Source: Thauera sp.
GTDB taxonomy: Bacteria; Pseudomonadota; Gammaproteobacteria; Burkholderiales; Rhodocyclaceae
NCBI GenBank assembly: GCA_024235615.1
Contig: JACKMB010000001.1
Location: 1,116,001 to 1,180,000, forward strand
Length of the DNA: 64,000 nucleotides
Reading direction: 5' to 3'
Numbering within the stretch: position 1 is the first letter of the stretch; each line of letters starts with the position of its first letter. Position numbers and translations under genes: made by a program. Below are positions 48,578-56,630 of this stretch, piece by piece. A model generated the notes under the pieces. It was not told the origin of the DNA. It did not search any database and saw nothing but the letters and a program-made list of their open reading frames with translations.

Positions 48578-49588
48578 GTGAACCTGCGCCCCGACCAGCT
48601 CGCCGCCCAGCTCGAGCGCCCGCTCGCGCCGCTCTGGCTGCTGCACGGCAACGAACCGCTGCTGGTGCTCGAGGCCGCCGACGCGATCCGCGCCGCGGCA
48701 CGCCGCCAGGGCTTCGAGGAGCGCGAGACCCTCGTCGTCGGCCACGGCTTCAAGTGGGACGCCCTCACCCTCGCCGCGGGCAACCTGTCGCTCTTCGGCG
48801 GCGCCAAGCTGATCGACCTGCGCATCCCCACCGGCAAGCCCGGCCGCGACGGCGGCGACGCGCTGCAGCGCTACATCGCCCACCTGCCCTCGCAGACCCT
48901 GACCTTGGTCACGCTGCCCGAGGTCGATTGGGCGACGCGCAAGACCGCGTGGTTCAAGGCGCTCGCCGACGCAGCGACGACGCTGGAGCTGAACGCCCCC
49001 GAGCGCGAGCGCCTGCCCGATTGGGTCGCGCGCCGGCTCGCCGTGCAGAAGCAGTCCGCCCCGCCCGAGGCGCTCGCCTTCATCGCCGATCACGTCGAAG
49101 GCAACCTGCTCGCCGCCCACCAGGAGATCCTCAAGCTCGGGCTGCTGCACGGCGAGGGCGCGCTGACGCTCGAGCAGGTGCAGGACGCGGTGCTCGACGT
49201 CGCGCGCTACGACATCGACAAGCTGCGCCAGGCAGTCGTCGAGGGCGACCCGGCGCGCTGCGCCCGCCTGCTCGAGGGCCTCGAGGGCGAGGGCGCCGCC
49301 CCGCCGCTGGTGCTGTGGGCGCTCGCCCACGAGACGCGCAGCCTCGCCACGCTGTGCGCCGGGCGCGACGCAGGCCAGCCCCTGGCCACCCTGTTCAAGG
49401 CCGAGCGCATCTTCGACCCGCGCCGCCAGCAGGCCATGACGCGCGCGCTCGGCCGCCTCGGCCAGGGCCACCTGCGCGCCGCGCTGATGCACGCCGCGCG
49501 CATCGACCGCATGATCAAGGGCCTCGCCAGCGGCGACCTGTGGGACGAGTTCCTCCAGCTCGCCCTGCGCCTGGCGCGCCGCGGCTGA
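48578..49588 (+). CDS. holA: DNA polymerase III delta subunit
   Basis: Clamp-loader subunit of 336 residues that opens the beta sliding clamp. The N-terminus LRPDQLAAQLERPLAPLWLL and HGNEPLLVLEAADAIR is typical, with the VEGNLLAAHQEILKLGLL region of the second domain. The delta subunit lacks a functional Walker A, and none is seen. The GTG at 48578 is the best start, 20 nt after lptE. In-frame upstream codons overlap lptE and are not used. Confidence 0.92.
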   Translation: MNLRPDQLAAQLERPLAPLWLLHGNEPLLVLEAADAIRAAARRQGFEERETLVVGHGFKWDALTLAAGNLSLFGGAKLIDLRIPTGKPGRDGGDALQRYIAHLPSQTLTLVTLPEVDWATRKTAWFKALADAATTLELNAPERERLPDWVARRLAVQKQSAPPEALAFIADHVEGNLLAAHQEILKLGLLHGEGALTLEQVQDAVLDVARYDIDKLRQAVVEGDPARCARLLEGLEGEGAAPPLVLWALAHETRSLATLCAGRDAGQPLATLFKAERIFDPRRQQAMTRALGRLGQGHLRAALMHAARIDRMIKGLASGDLWDEFLQLALRLARRG

Positions 49589-49708
49589 ATCGCGGCGAAA
49601 TCGCGCCTCACTCCCGGCAGGCTTCATCCGCACCCGGTTCGATGCTTTAATGCCGGCTTGCCCTGCGGCGTCCCCGGATGCCGTGACCGACGCCGAAGAA
49701 GAGCCCCC

Positions 49709-50986
49709 ATGGACATCCAGCACTACATGCAGACCCTGGGCCGCCAGGCCCGCGCCGCCTCGCGTGTGCTCGCCGCCGCCTCGACCGCGGCCAAGAACGC
49801 CGCCCTGACCGCGATGGCCGCCGAGATCCGCGTGCGCCGCGCCGAGCTGCTCGCCGCCAACGCGCGCGACGTCGAGGAGGCACGCGCCGCCGGCCTGGAG
49901 CCGGCGCTGATCGACCGCCTGACACTGGACGAGAAGGGCGTCGAGGCCATGGCGGCCGGCCTCGAGCAGGTCGCCGCCCTGCCCGACCCGGTCGGCGAGA
50001 TGAGCGACATCAAGCGCCGCCCCTCCGGCATCGCGCTCGGCAAGATGCGCGTGCCCCTCGGCGTGATCGGCATCATCTACGAGGCCCGCCCCAACGTCAC
50101 CGCCGACGCCGCGGCGCTGTGCCTCAAGTCGGGCAACGCCGCGATCCTGCGCGGCGGCAAGGAAGCCATCAACGCCAACCGCGCGATCGCCGCCTGCGTG
50201 CGCGCTGGCCTGGTCGCGGCCGGCCTGCCCGAGCACGCCGTGCAGGTGGTCGAGACCACCGACCGCGAAGCCGTCGGCGCGCTGATCACCATGCCCGAGT
50301 ACGTCGACGTGATCGTGCCGCGTGGCGGCAAGGGCCTGATCGAGCGCATCTCGAAGGACGCGCGCGTACCGGTGATCAAGCACCTCGACGGCAACTGCCA
50401 CGTCTACATCGATGACGAGGCCGACCCCGCCAAGGTCGTGCCCATCGTCGAGAACGCCAAGACCCAGCGCTACGGCACCTGCAACACCGCCGAATCGCTG
50501 CTTGTCGCGCGTGACGTCGCCGACATCTACCTGCCCGAGATCGCCCGCATGCTCGCCGGCAAGGGCGTGGAGATGCGCTGCTGCGCCGAGTCGCTCGCCC
50601 TGCTGCGCGAGGCCGGCATCGCCGGGGCGAAGCTGGTGGAGGCGACCGAGGCCGACTGGCACGAGGAGTACCTCGCCCCCATCCTCGCGGTGAAGATCGT
50701 CGCCGGCCTCGACGAGGCGATCGAACACATCAACGGCTTCAGCTCGGGCCACACCGAAGCGATCGTCACCGAGAACTATTCCCACGCCATGCGCTTCCTG
50801 CGCGAGGTAGATTCGTCCTCGGTGATGATCAATGCCTCGACCCGCTTCGCCGACGGCTTCGAATATGGCCTCGGCGCGGAGATCGGCATCTCCACCGACA
50901 AGATCCACGCGCGCGGCCCGGTCGGCCTGGAGGGCCTGACCAGCCAGAAATGGATCGTGTTCGGCAACGGCGAAGTGCGCCGCTGA
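49709..50986 (+). CDS. proA: gamma-glutamyl phosphate reductase
   Basis: NADPH-dependent reduction of glutamyl 5-phosphate to the semialdehyde, second step of proline synthesis; 425 residues. Aldehyde-dehydrogenase-like fold: [20 protein letters not shown] is diagnostic, the catalytic Cys lies in [16 protein letters not shown], and [12 protein letters not shown] and [20 protein letters not shown]-like (here MINASTRF) are further on. The ATG at 49709 gives [11 protein letters not shown]. The gene for ProB is not nearby. Gap 49589-49708 holds no gene. Confidence 0.96.
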   Translation: MDIQHYMQTLGRQARAASRVLAAASTAAKNAALTAMAAEIRVRRAELLAANARDVEEARAAGLEPALIDRLTLDEKGVEAMAAGLEQVAALPDPVGEMSDIKRRPSGIALGKMRVPLGVIGIIYEARPNVTADAAALCLKSGNAAILRGGKEAINANRAIAACVRAGLVAAGLPEHAVQVVETTDREAVGALITMPEYVDVIVPRGGKGLIERISKDARVPVIKHLDGNCHVYIDDEADPAKVVPIVENAKTQRYGTCNTAESLLVARDVADIYLPEIARMLAGKGVEMRCCAESLALLREAGIAGAKLVEATEADWHEEYLAPILAVKIVAGLDEAIEHINGFSSGHTEAIVTENYSHAMRFLREVDSSSVMINASTRFADGFEYGLGAEIGISTDKIHARGPVGLEGLTSQKWIVFGNGEVRR

Positions 50987-51017
50987 CACCGCCGGCCAGA
51001 CCCACACAAGGAAGCTC

Positions 51018-51602
51018 ATGAGCACCCGCATCCTCCGCAGCCTGATCGCCGCCGCCCTGCTCTCGGCCGGCCTCGCCCAGGCCGCCATCACCGTCGGCAA
51101 CGTCGACTTCGCCACGCGGCAGACCGTGCAGCAGCGCGCGCTCGAGCTCAACGGCGCCGGCCTGCGCACCCGCCTGGGCTTCAAGGTCTATGCGATGGGC
51201 CTGTACCTGCGCGCGCCGCTCTCCGAGGCCGGCGCGATCCTCGCCGACAAGGGCGAGAAGCGCATCCGCATCGTGCCGATCCGCGACCTCGAGGCGAAGC
51301 AGTTCGGCGACGCCCTGCAGGCCGGCCTCGAGAAGAACCACGACGCCGCCGCGCTCGCCGCACTGAAACCTGCCACCGACGCCCTGCTCGCGGCGCTGGC
51401 CGCGGTCGGCGAGGTCAAGGCCGGCACCGAGATCGTGCTCGATCGCCTCGGCAGCGGCGCGACCCGCCTGCTGGTCGATGCGAAGCAGCACGGCGAGGAC
51501 ATCGCCGACGTCGCCCTCTACCCCGCGCTGCTGCGCATCTGGCTGGGCGAGCGCCCGGCCGACAGCGACCTGCGCGAGGCGCTGCTCAAGAAGCCGCAGT
51601 GA
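51018..51602 (+). CDS. chalcone isomerase-like exported protein
   Basis: Protein of 194 residues: a signal peptide (RSLIAAALLSAGLAQA), then a chalcone_3-type domain with the characteristic LNGAGLRTRLGFKVYAMGLY. Bacterial members are periplasmic, and their function is not known; they are unlikely to act on flavonoids. GGAAG precedes the ATG. The stop overlaps the GTG start of ogt. Confidence 0.88.
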   Translation: MSTRILRSLIAAALLSAGLAQAAITVGNVDFATRQTVQQRALELNGAGLRTRLGFKVYAMGLYLRAPLSEAGAILADKGEKRIRIVPIRDLEAKQFGDALQAGLEKNHDAAALAALKPATDALLAALAAVGEVKAGTEIVLDRLGSGATRLLVDAKQHGEDIADVALYPALLRIWLGERPADSDLREALLKKPQ

Positions 51603-52105
51603 GCCGGGCCTCCGCCATGCCGGCGGGCGGCGCGGACATGTCGACGTTCGACGCGATCATCGCGCTGCCCTTCGGCCCCTTCGGCATCCGTGCGCGCGAC
51701 GGCCATGTGCGGGAGCTCGTCTTCCTGCCCCCGGGCACGCCGCTGCACGACCCGCGCAACGCCACCGCCGGCGCAGCCGCGCATGCGCTGCGCGCCTGGA
51801 TCGAGGCCCCCGACGAGCCCTTCCCGGTGCCGCTCGCGCCCTGCGGTACGCCCTTCCGCCGCCGCGTGTGGGCGGCCATCGCGGCCATCCCGCGCGGACG
51901 CACGGCGACCTACGGCGAGCTCGCGACCAGCCTCGGCAGCGCACCGCGTGCGGTCGGCCAGGCCTGCGGCGCCAACCCCTTTCCCCTGATCGTGCCCTGC
52001 CACCGCGTGACCTCGGCCGCCGGGCTGGGCGGCTTCGCCAACGCCCGCGAGGGCTGGCTGCTCGAGGTCAAGCGCTGGCTGCTCGCCTTCGAAGGGGCGC
52101 TGTGA
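51599..52105 (+). CDS. ogt: methylated-DNA-protein cysteine methyltransferase
   Basis: Suicide repair protein of 168 residues that removes alkyl groups from O6-guanine. The acceptor cysteine is C134 in IVPCHRV, preceded by RVWAAIAAIPRGRTATYGEL (DNA-binding helix with the Arg finger) and followed by GGFANAREGWLLEVKRWLL. The GTG start overlaps the previous stop (GTGA). ATG codons at 51617 and 51638 are possible shorter starts. The stop overlaps the xerD start in the same manner. Confidence 0.93.
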   Translation: MSRASAMPAGGADMSTFDAIIALPFGPFGIRARDGHVRELVFLPPGTPLHDPRNATAGAAAHALRAWIEAPDEPFPVPLAPCGTPFRRRVWAAIAAIPRGRTATYGELATSLGSAPRAVGQACGANPFPLIVPCHRVTSAAGLGGFANAREGWLLEVKRWLLAFEGAL

Positions 52106-53031
52106 GCGGACGCGCACCGGCGCGCGAGGCCGGCCTGCAGCCCGCGCACCGCGCCGAGCTCGACCGCTTCACCGACGCGCTGTGGCTGGAGCACGGGCTG
52201 GCGACGAACACGCTGGCCGGCTACCGCAGCGACCTCGCCCGCTTCGCCGCCTGGCTGGAGACGCGCACGCAGCGCCTGCCCGCCGTCAGCGGCGCGGATC
52301 TCTCCGCCTATCTCGCCGAGTTCAGCCGCGCCACGAAACCGGCCAGCCAACGCCGCCTGATCGCCGCGTGGCGGCGCTACTACCGCCTTCTGCTGGCCAA
52401 TCGCGAGATCGCCGAGGACCCCACCCTGGCGATCGACACCCCGCAGGCGGCCGAGCGCTTTCCCAAGACCCTGAGCGAGGCCCAGGTCGAGGCCCTGCTC
52501 GCCGCGCCCGGGCTCGACACCCCGCAAGGCCTGCGCGACCGCTGCATGCTGGAGGTGCTCTACGCCGCAGGCCTGCGCGTCTCCGAGCTGGTCGGCCTGA
52601 AGGTCTTCGCGGTGGGCGTCAATGAGGGCGTGGTACGCGTGATGGGCAAGGGCAGCAAGGAGCGCCTGGTGCCGCTCGGCGAGATCGCCGCCGACTGGCT
52701 GCAGCGCTATCTGGCCGAGGCGCGCCCGCTCCTGCTTGCAGGGCGCAGCTGCGACGAGGTCTTCGTGACCCGCCTGGGGGCGGCGATGTCGCGCCAGATG
52801 TTCTGGCGCCTGATCAAGCAATACGCCCTCGCCGCCGGCATCGCGCCCGAGCGCATCTCGCCCCACACCCTGCGCCACGCCTTCGCCACCCACCTGCTCA
52901 ACCATGGCGCCGACCTGCGCGTGGTGCAGCTGCTGCTCGGCCACGCCGACATCTCCACCACGCAGATCTACACCCACGTCGCCCGCGAGCGCCTCAAGCA
53001 GCTGCACGCGCGCCACCATCCGCGCGCCTGA
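52102..53031 (+). CDS. xerD: tyrosine recombinase XerD
   Basis: Chromosome-dimer resolution recombinase of 309 residues acting with XerC at dif. The N-terminal SAM-like core-binding domain (about 15-105) is followed by a catalytic domain with GLRVSELVGL, the HTLRHAF box, LLGHADISTTQIYTHV and nucleophile Y290. All catalytic residues are present. The GTG at 52102 overlaps the ogt stop. Although it is a tyrosine recombinase, core gene context (not the tRNA-linked island) and full XerD-like sequence argue against a mobile integrase. Confidence 0.93.
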   Translation: MSGRAPAREAGLQPAHRAELDRFTDALWLEHGLATNTLAGYRSDLARFAAWLETRTQRLPAVSGADLSAYLAEFSRATKPASQRRLIAAWRRYYRLLLANREIAEDPTLAIDTPQAAERFPKTLSEAQVEALLAAPGLDTPQGLRDRCMLEVLYAAGLRVSELVGLKVFAVGVNEGVVRVMGKGSKERLVPLGEIAADWLQRYLAEARPLLLAGRSCDEVFVTRLGAAMSRQMFWRLIKQYALAAGIAPERISPHTLRHAFATHLLNHGADLRVVQLLLGHADISTTQIYTHVARERLKQLHARHHPRA

Positions 53032-53146
53032 AAACCGCGGGTACGCCAGCACGGGCGCGCCCATACGCCCCGGGATGGCCGATGGCACTACAATGACGGG
53101 AGTGCGCCGCCCCTTTGCGATGGCGCCTCCGACAGGCCGTCCGATC

Positions 53147-53635
53147 ATGAGCAGAAACGAAGCCCACGCCCCCGAGACCCCCGCCACCCGCTTCCTGCGC
53201 CAGCACGGCGTGGCCTTCTCCAGCCATCTCTACGAGTACGAGGAGCACGGCGGCACCACGGTGTCCTCGCGCGAGCTCAACGTGCCCGAGCACGCGGTGA
53301 TCAAGACCCTGATCATGGAGGACGAGAACGCGCAGCCGCTGGTGGTGCTGATGCACGGCGACCATAAGGTGTCGACCAAGGAGCTCGCGCGCCAGATCCC
53401 GTGCAAGCACGTCGAGACCTGCAAGCCCGAGACCGCCAACCGCCACAGCGGCTACCTGGTGGGCGGCACCTCGCCCTTCGGCACGCGCAAGAAGATGCCG
53501 GTGTACATGGAGCGCACCGTTCTCGACCTACCGTTGATCTACATCAACGGCGGGCGGCGCGGCTTCCTGGTCGGGATCCACCCGCACGACCTGCTGCGCG
53601 TGCTGCAGCCCAGGCTGGTGCAGGTGGCGAACTGA
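53147..53635 (+). CDS. ybaK: Cys-tRNA(Pro)/Cys-tRNA(Cys) deacylase, YbaK/EbsC family
   Basis: Free-standing editing enzyme of 162 residues that hydrolyses Cys-tRNA-Pro. The family pattern is visible in FSSHLYEYEEHGGTTVSS, VIKTLIMEDENAQPLVVLM, the lysine in GDHKVSTKEL, and GYLVGGTSPFGTRKKMPVY. It complements the proS encoded at 14158. The ATG at 53147 is preferred; an in-frame ATG at 53119 would add a few residues. Confidence 0.92.
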   Translation: MSRNEAHAPETPATRFLRQHGVAFSSHLYEYEEHGGTTVSSRELNVPEHAVIKTLIMEDENAQPLVVLMHGDHKVSTKELARQIPCKHVETCKPETANRHSGYLVGGTSPFGTRKKMPVYMERTVLDLPLIYINGGRRGFLVGIHPHDLLRVLQPRLVQVAN

Positions 53636-53654
53636 GGCGGGCGCCCGCGGGCGC

Positions 53655-54029
53655 TCAGGCGGCCGGCGGCACGACCACGCCCGCCTTGCTGCGCTGGATG
53701 TAGACGCCGACGCGGCGCACGTCCTTCATCACCCCGATCTTGCCCACCTTGAGCTTGACCCAGGGCGCGCCGAACTCCTCGAACAGCAGCTTGACGACGA
53801 ACTCGCCCAGGCTCTCGATGAGGTTGAAGTGGCGCTCGCCGAGCTCGCGGCGGATACGCTCGGTCACGACGGCATAGTCGATGGTGTCGGCGATGTCGTC
53901 GTGCTCGGCAGCGGCGTCGGGCACGCCGAAGGTGAGGTTCAGCTCGACCGTCTGCGGGCCGGTCTTCTCGCGCGCGTAGATGCCGACCCAGGCCTTGACG
54001 CGCAGTTCCTCGATGAAGATGAAATCCAT
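53655..54029 (-). CDS. folB: dihydroneopterin aldolase
   Basis: Folate-pathway enzyme of 124 residues. Typical sequence: FIEELRVKAWVGIYAREK, the catalytic-site region VELNLTF and DTIDYAVVTERIRRELGER, and HFNLIESLGEFVV with the conserved Glu. It is convergent with ybaK (19 nt between stops) and divergent from plsY. Confidence 0.95.
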   Translation of the reverse strand: MDFIFIEELRVKAWVGIYAREKTGPQTVELNLTFGVPDAAAEHDDIADTIDYAVVTERIRRELGERHFNLIESLGEFVVKLLFEEFGAPWVKLKVGKIGVMKDVRRVGVYIQRSKAGVVVPPAA

Positions 54030-54041
54030 GCTGCTTCCCGT

Positions 54042-54062
54042 TTAGAATCGCCCGGATTCTAA
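54042..54062. promoter_or_regulatory. inverted repeat carrying opposed -10 elements, folB/plsY
   Basis: TTAGAAT and ATTCTAA are separated by 7 nt. Each arm contains TAGAAT, a good -10 hexamer, one on each strand; the minus-strand copy would start folB transcription about 20 nt before its ATG. -35 elements are poor on both sides. Confidence 0.45.
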
Positions 54063-54208
54063 CGCGCCCCCGCCCCCGCGCCGGTAAAAGCTGTCGTCCG
54101 CGCGCGGCCGGCGTGCGGACGAGGTAAGGCCCGCACCTGCAGTCCCGGGCTTGCGTACCCCGTCTTCCGTCCCTTTAGAGCTGCCCGCCGACGGGCAGCG
54201 GAGCCAAG

Positions 54209-54817
54209 ATGTCCACCCTGCTTCTGATCGTCGCCGCCTACCTGCTCGGCTCCATTCCCTTCGCGATCGTCACCAGCCGCCTGTTCGGCCTGGAGGATCC
54301 GCGCAAGTACGGCTCGGGCAACCCGGGCGCCACCAACGTGCTGCGCAGTGGCAACAAGGCCGCGGCCGTGCTCACCCTGCTCGGCGACGCGCTCAAGGGC
54401 TGGCTGGCGGTGTGGGCGGCGCTGCGGCTCGGCTTCGAGCCGGACATCGCCGCGCTCGCCGGCCTCGCCGCCTTCCTCGGCCACGTGTTCTCGCTCTTCC
54501 TGCGCTTCAACGGCGGCAAGGGCGTGGCCACCGCGCTCGGCGTGCTCGCCGGGGTCGATGCGCGCATCGCGATCTTCTGCGCGGTGATCTGGCTGATGGT
54601 GGCCTACACCACGCGCTACTCCTCGGCCGCAGCGCTGTCGGCCGCGCTCGCCGCGCCGCTCGCCGGTTTCCTCTTCCTCGGCGCCAAGCCGGCCGTGGCG
54701 GTGCTCGCGGTGATGACGGCGGTGCTGTTCTGGCGCCACAAGGAGAACATCGCCCGCCTGCGCGCCGGCACCGAGGGCAAGATCGGCGGCAAGAAGAAGG
54801 ACGGGCCGACGGCGTAA
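54209..54817 (+). CDS. plsY: acyl-phosphate:glycerol-3-phosphate acyltransferase PlsY
   Basis: Integral membrane enzyme of 202 residues, first acylation step in phospholipid synthesis using acyl phosphate from PlsX. Five or so hydrophobic helices and the three PlsY motifs are visible: GSIPFAIV, the substrate-binding GSGNPGATNVLRSG, and FNGGKGVATALGV. The basic tail KIGGKKKDGP faces the cytosol. The ATG at 54209 is the only start that gives the complete first helix. Confidence 0.95.
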   Translation: MSTLLLIVAAYLLGSIPFAIVTSRLFGLEDPRKYGSGNPGATNVLRSGNKAAAVLTLLGDALKGWLAVWAALRLGFEPDIAALAGLAAFLGHVFSLFLRFNGGKGVATALGVLAGVDARIAIFCAVIWLMVAYTTRYSSAAALSAALAAPLAGFLFLGAKPAVAVLAVMTAVLFWRHKENIARLRAGTEGKIGGKKKDGPTA

Positions 54818-54834
54818 GACGCCCGGGCAACCTG

Positions 54835-55085
54835 TTCGCAGCTGCCGCAGCGCCTACATGAACCATCGCAACTCCGGTTTTATGTAGGAGCGCCGGCAGG
54901 CGCGAACACGGCGACGGAACCGCGGCAGCGCGAGTGCCGGACACCCGGTTCGCAGCTGCCGCAGCTCCTGCGCGAGACGAAGCCGCGACGGTGCATGTAG
55001 GAGCGCCGGCAGGCGCGAACACGGCCCTGGAGCCGCGGCGGTGCGAGCGCCGGGCGCCGTATTCGCGGCTTGCGCCGCTCCTACA
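54835..55085. repeat. REP-like palindrome cluster C
   Basis: Five elements of the same family: forward at 54835-54858 (TTCGCAGCTGCCGCAGCGCC..), 54949-54972 and about 55062-55085; reverse (TGTAGGAGCGCCGGCAGGCG..) at 54883-54906 and 54996-55019. The last one supplies the tsaD stop codon. The full gap between plsY and tsaD is made of these elements. Confidence 0.85.
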
Positions 55086-56121
55086 CGACGCCGGACACCT
55101 GCACCGGCGGGCGCAGCTCGACCATGGGCCAGCGCGGGCGGATGCGTACGGCGGCGACCTCCGGCCCGGTCTCGCCGGCCGCCAGACGCAGCGCGCCGGC
55201 GAAGGCGATCATTGCGCCGTTGTCGGTGCACAGCGCCGGCTCCGGGTAATGCACCCGCCCGCCGCGGCGCGCGAGCGCGGCATCGAGCGTGGCGCGCAGG
55301 CAGCGGTTGGCGCCCACCCCGCCGGCCACCACCAGGGTCTTGAGCCCCACCTTCTTCAGCGCCGCAAGCGCCTTCGCGCACAGCACCTCGACCACCGCCT
55401 GCTGGAATTCCGCGGCGAGATCGGCCATGCGCACCGGATCCCAGTCCGGTGCCGAGACCACGTTGAGCACCGCGGTCTTGAGGCCACTGAAGCTGAAGTC
55501 GAGGTCGCCCGAGTGCAGCATCGGCCGCGGCAGGCGGAAGCGCCCAGGCACGCCGGACTCGGCGAGCTGCGCCAGCTGCGGTCCGCCCGGATAGCCCAGG
55601 CCGAGCAGCTTGGCGGTCTTGTCGAAGGCCTCGCCGGCGGCGTCGTCCACCGACTCGCCGAGCAGCGCGTAGTCGCCCACCCCGCGCACCCGCATGAGCT
55701 GGGTGTGGCCGCCCGAGACGAGCAGCGCCACGAAGGGGAAGGCGGGCGGATCGGCCGACAGCAGCGGCGACAGCAGGTGGCCCTCGAGGTGATGCACCGG
55801 CAGCGCCGGGATCCCGCGCGCCATCGCGAAGGACTCCGCCACGCTCGCCCCCACCAGCAGCGCGCCGGCGAGCCCGGGCCCGCTGGTGTAGGCCACGGCG
55901 TCGACGTCCGCGGCGGCCAGCCCGGCCTCGGCCAGGGTCTGGCGCAGCAGCAGCGGCAGGCGGCGGATGTGGTCGCGCGAGGCGAGCTCGGGCACTACCC
56001 CGCCATAGGCCGCGTGCAGGTCGATCTGCGAGTGCAGGCAGTGCGCGCGCAGGCCGGCCTCGGTGTCGTAGATCGCCACGCCGGTCTCGTCGCAGGAGGT
56101 TTCGATGCCGAGCACTTTCAT
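55081..56121 (-). CDS. tsaD: tRNA N6-threonylcarbamoyladenosine transferase TsaD
   Basis: Transfers the threonylcarbamoyl group to A37 of ANN-decoding tRNAs together with TsaB, TsaE and TsaC; 346 residues. The ASKHA N-terminus [19 protein letters not shown] is diagnostic. The metal-binding HxxxH is in [13 protein letters not shown], and VSGGHTQLM and [12 protein letters not shown] are further motifs. The C-terminal few residues and the TAG stop come from a REP-like element (VSGVV-stop). It is divergent from rpsU, a classical arrangement. Confidence 0.96.
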   Translation of the reverse strand: MKVLGIETSCDETGVAIYDTEAGLRAHCLHSQIDLHAAYGGVVPELASRDHIRRLPLLLRQTLAEAGLAAADVDAVAYTSGPGLAGALLVGASVAESFAMARGIPALPVHHLEGHLLSPLLSADPPAFPFVALLVSGGHTQLMRVRGVGDYALLGESVDDAAGEAFDKTAKLLGLGYPGGPQLAQLAESGVPGRFRLPRPMLHSGDLDFSFSGLKTAVLNVVSAPDWDPVRMADLAAEFQQAVVEVLCAKALAALKKVGLKTLVVAGGVGANRCLRATLDAALARRGGRVHYPEPALCTDNGAMIAFAGALRLAAGETGPEVAAVRIRPRWPMVELRPPVQVSGVV

Positions 56122-56150
56122 CGGGATGCATCCGTTTGATTCGGTGTCGC

Positions 56151-56179
56151 ATTTTAACCCGGCGCCGTAGCGCGTGCGA
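56151..56179 (-). promoter_or_regulatory. possible tsaD promoter
   Basis: Minus strand TCGCAC (56179-56174), 17-bp spacer, TAAAAT (56156-56151), 30 nt upstream of the ATG. Confidence 0.55.
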
Positions 56180-56188
56180 CCGGCGGCC

Positions 56189-56217
56189 TTGCCATCGACG
56201 GGCGTCTGGTTTATATT
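56189..56217 (+). promoter_or_regulatory. promoter of rpsU-dnaG-rpoD
   Basis: TTGCCA (56189-56194), 17-bp spacer, TATATT (56212-56217), predicted start near 56224 and 34 nt before the rpsU ATG. It is interleaved with the divergent tsaD promoter. Confidence 0.75.
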
Positions 56218-56257
56218 CGCGGTCTTTCTGCCCACCAGACACCCAAGGAAGTCCGCA

Positions 56258-56470
56258 ATGCCCGGTATCCGCGTCAAGGAAAACGAGCCGTTTGAAGTTG
56301 CGATCCGCCGCTTCAAGCGCACCATCGAGAAGACCGGTGTGCTGACCGAACTGCGCTCGCGCGAGTTCTACGAAAAGCCCACCGCCGAGCGCAAGCGCAA
56401 GCTGGCCGCCGCCGTCAAGCGCAACCACAAGCGCCTGCGCAGCCAGACGCTGCCGCCGAAGCTCTACTGA
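56258..56470 (+). CDS. rpsU: 30S ribosomal protein S21
   Basis: Basic ribosomal protein of 70 residues, first gene of the macromolecular-synthesis operon. Sequence features are [20 protein letters not shown] and [18 protein letters not shown] with a Lys/Arg-rich end. AAGGAAG lies upstream of the ATG at 56258. S21 helps recognition of ribosome-binding sites. Confidence 0.97.
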   Translation: MPGIRVKENEPFEVAIRRFKRTIEKTGVLTELRSREFYEKPTAERKRKLAAAVKRNHKRLRSQTLPPKLY

Positions 56471-56525
56471 TTCGGCTCGCGCCCCGCACTCGCGGGACGC
56501 CCATGCCCGCCCTCGCGGGCGATCA

Positions 56526-56619
56526 CACGCCGGCCCGGGGTCGCTCGATCCCCGCCCGGCGTGATGCTTTTTCACGAACACCCGTCGTCCGCGCATGCGG
56601 ACGGGACGGGCGTTTGCTT
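56526..56619 (+). terminator. two hairpins between rpsU and dnaG
   Basis: Hairpin 1: CACGCCGG...CCGGCGTG (56526-56533 with 56556-56563) then five T. Hairpin 2: CCCGTC-GTCCGC/GCGGAC-GACGGG (56581-56610) then TTTGCTTTT. E. coli has a partial terminator at the same place that keeps dnaG expression low relative to rpsU, and these probably do the same. Confidence 0.75.
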
Positions 56620-56630
56620 TTGCGCGCGCG

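Noticed and set aside
52102-53031. Tyrosine recombinase as integrase of the element at 60.7 kb
   Set aside because: It is 8 kb away, in a core gene run and with full XerD features.
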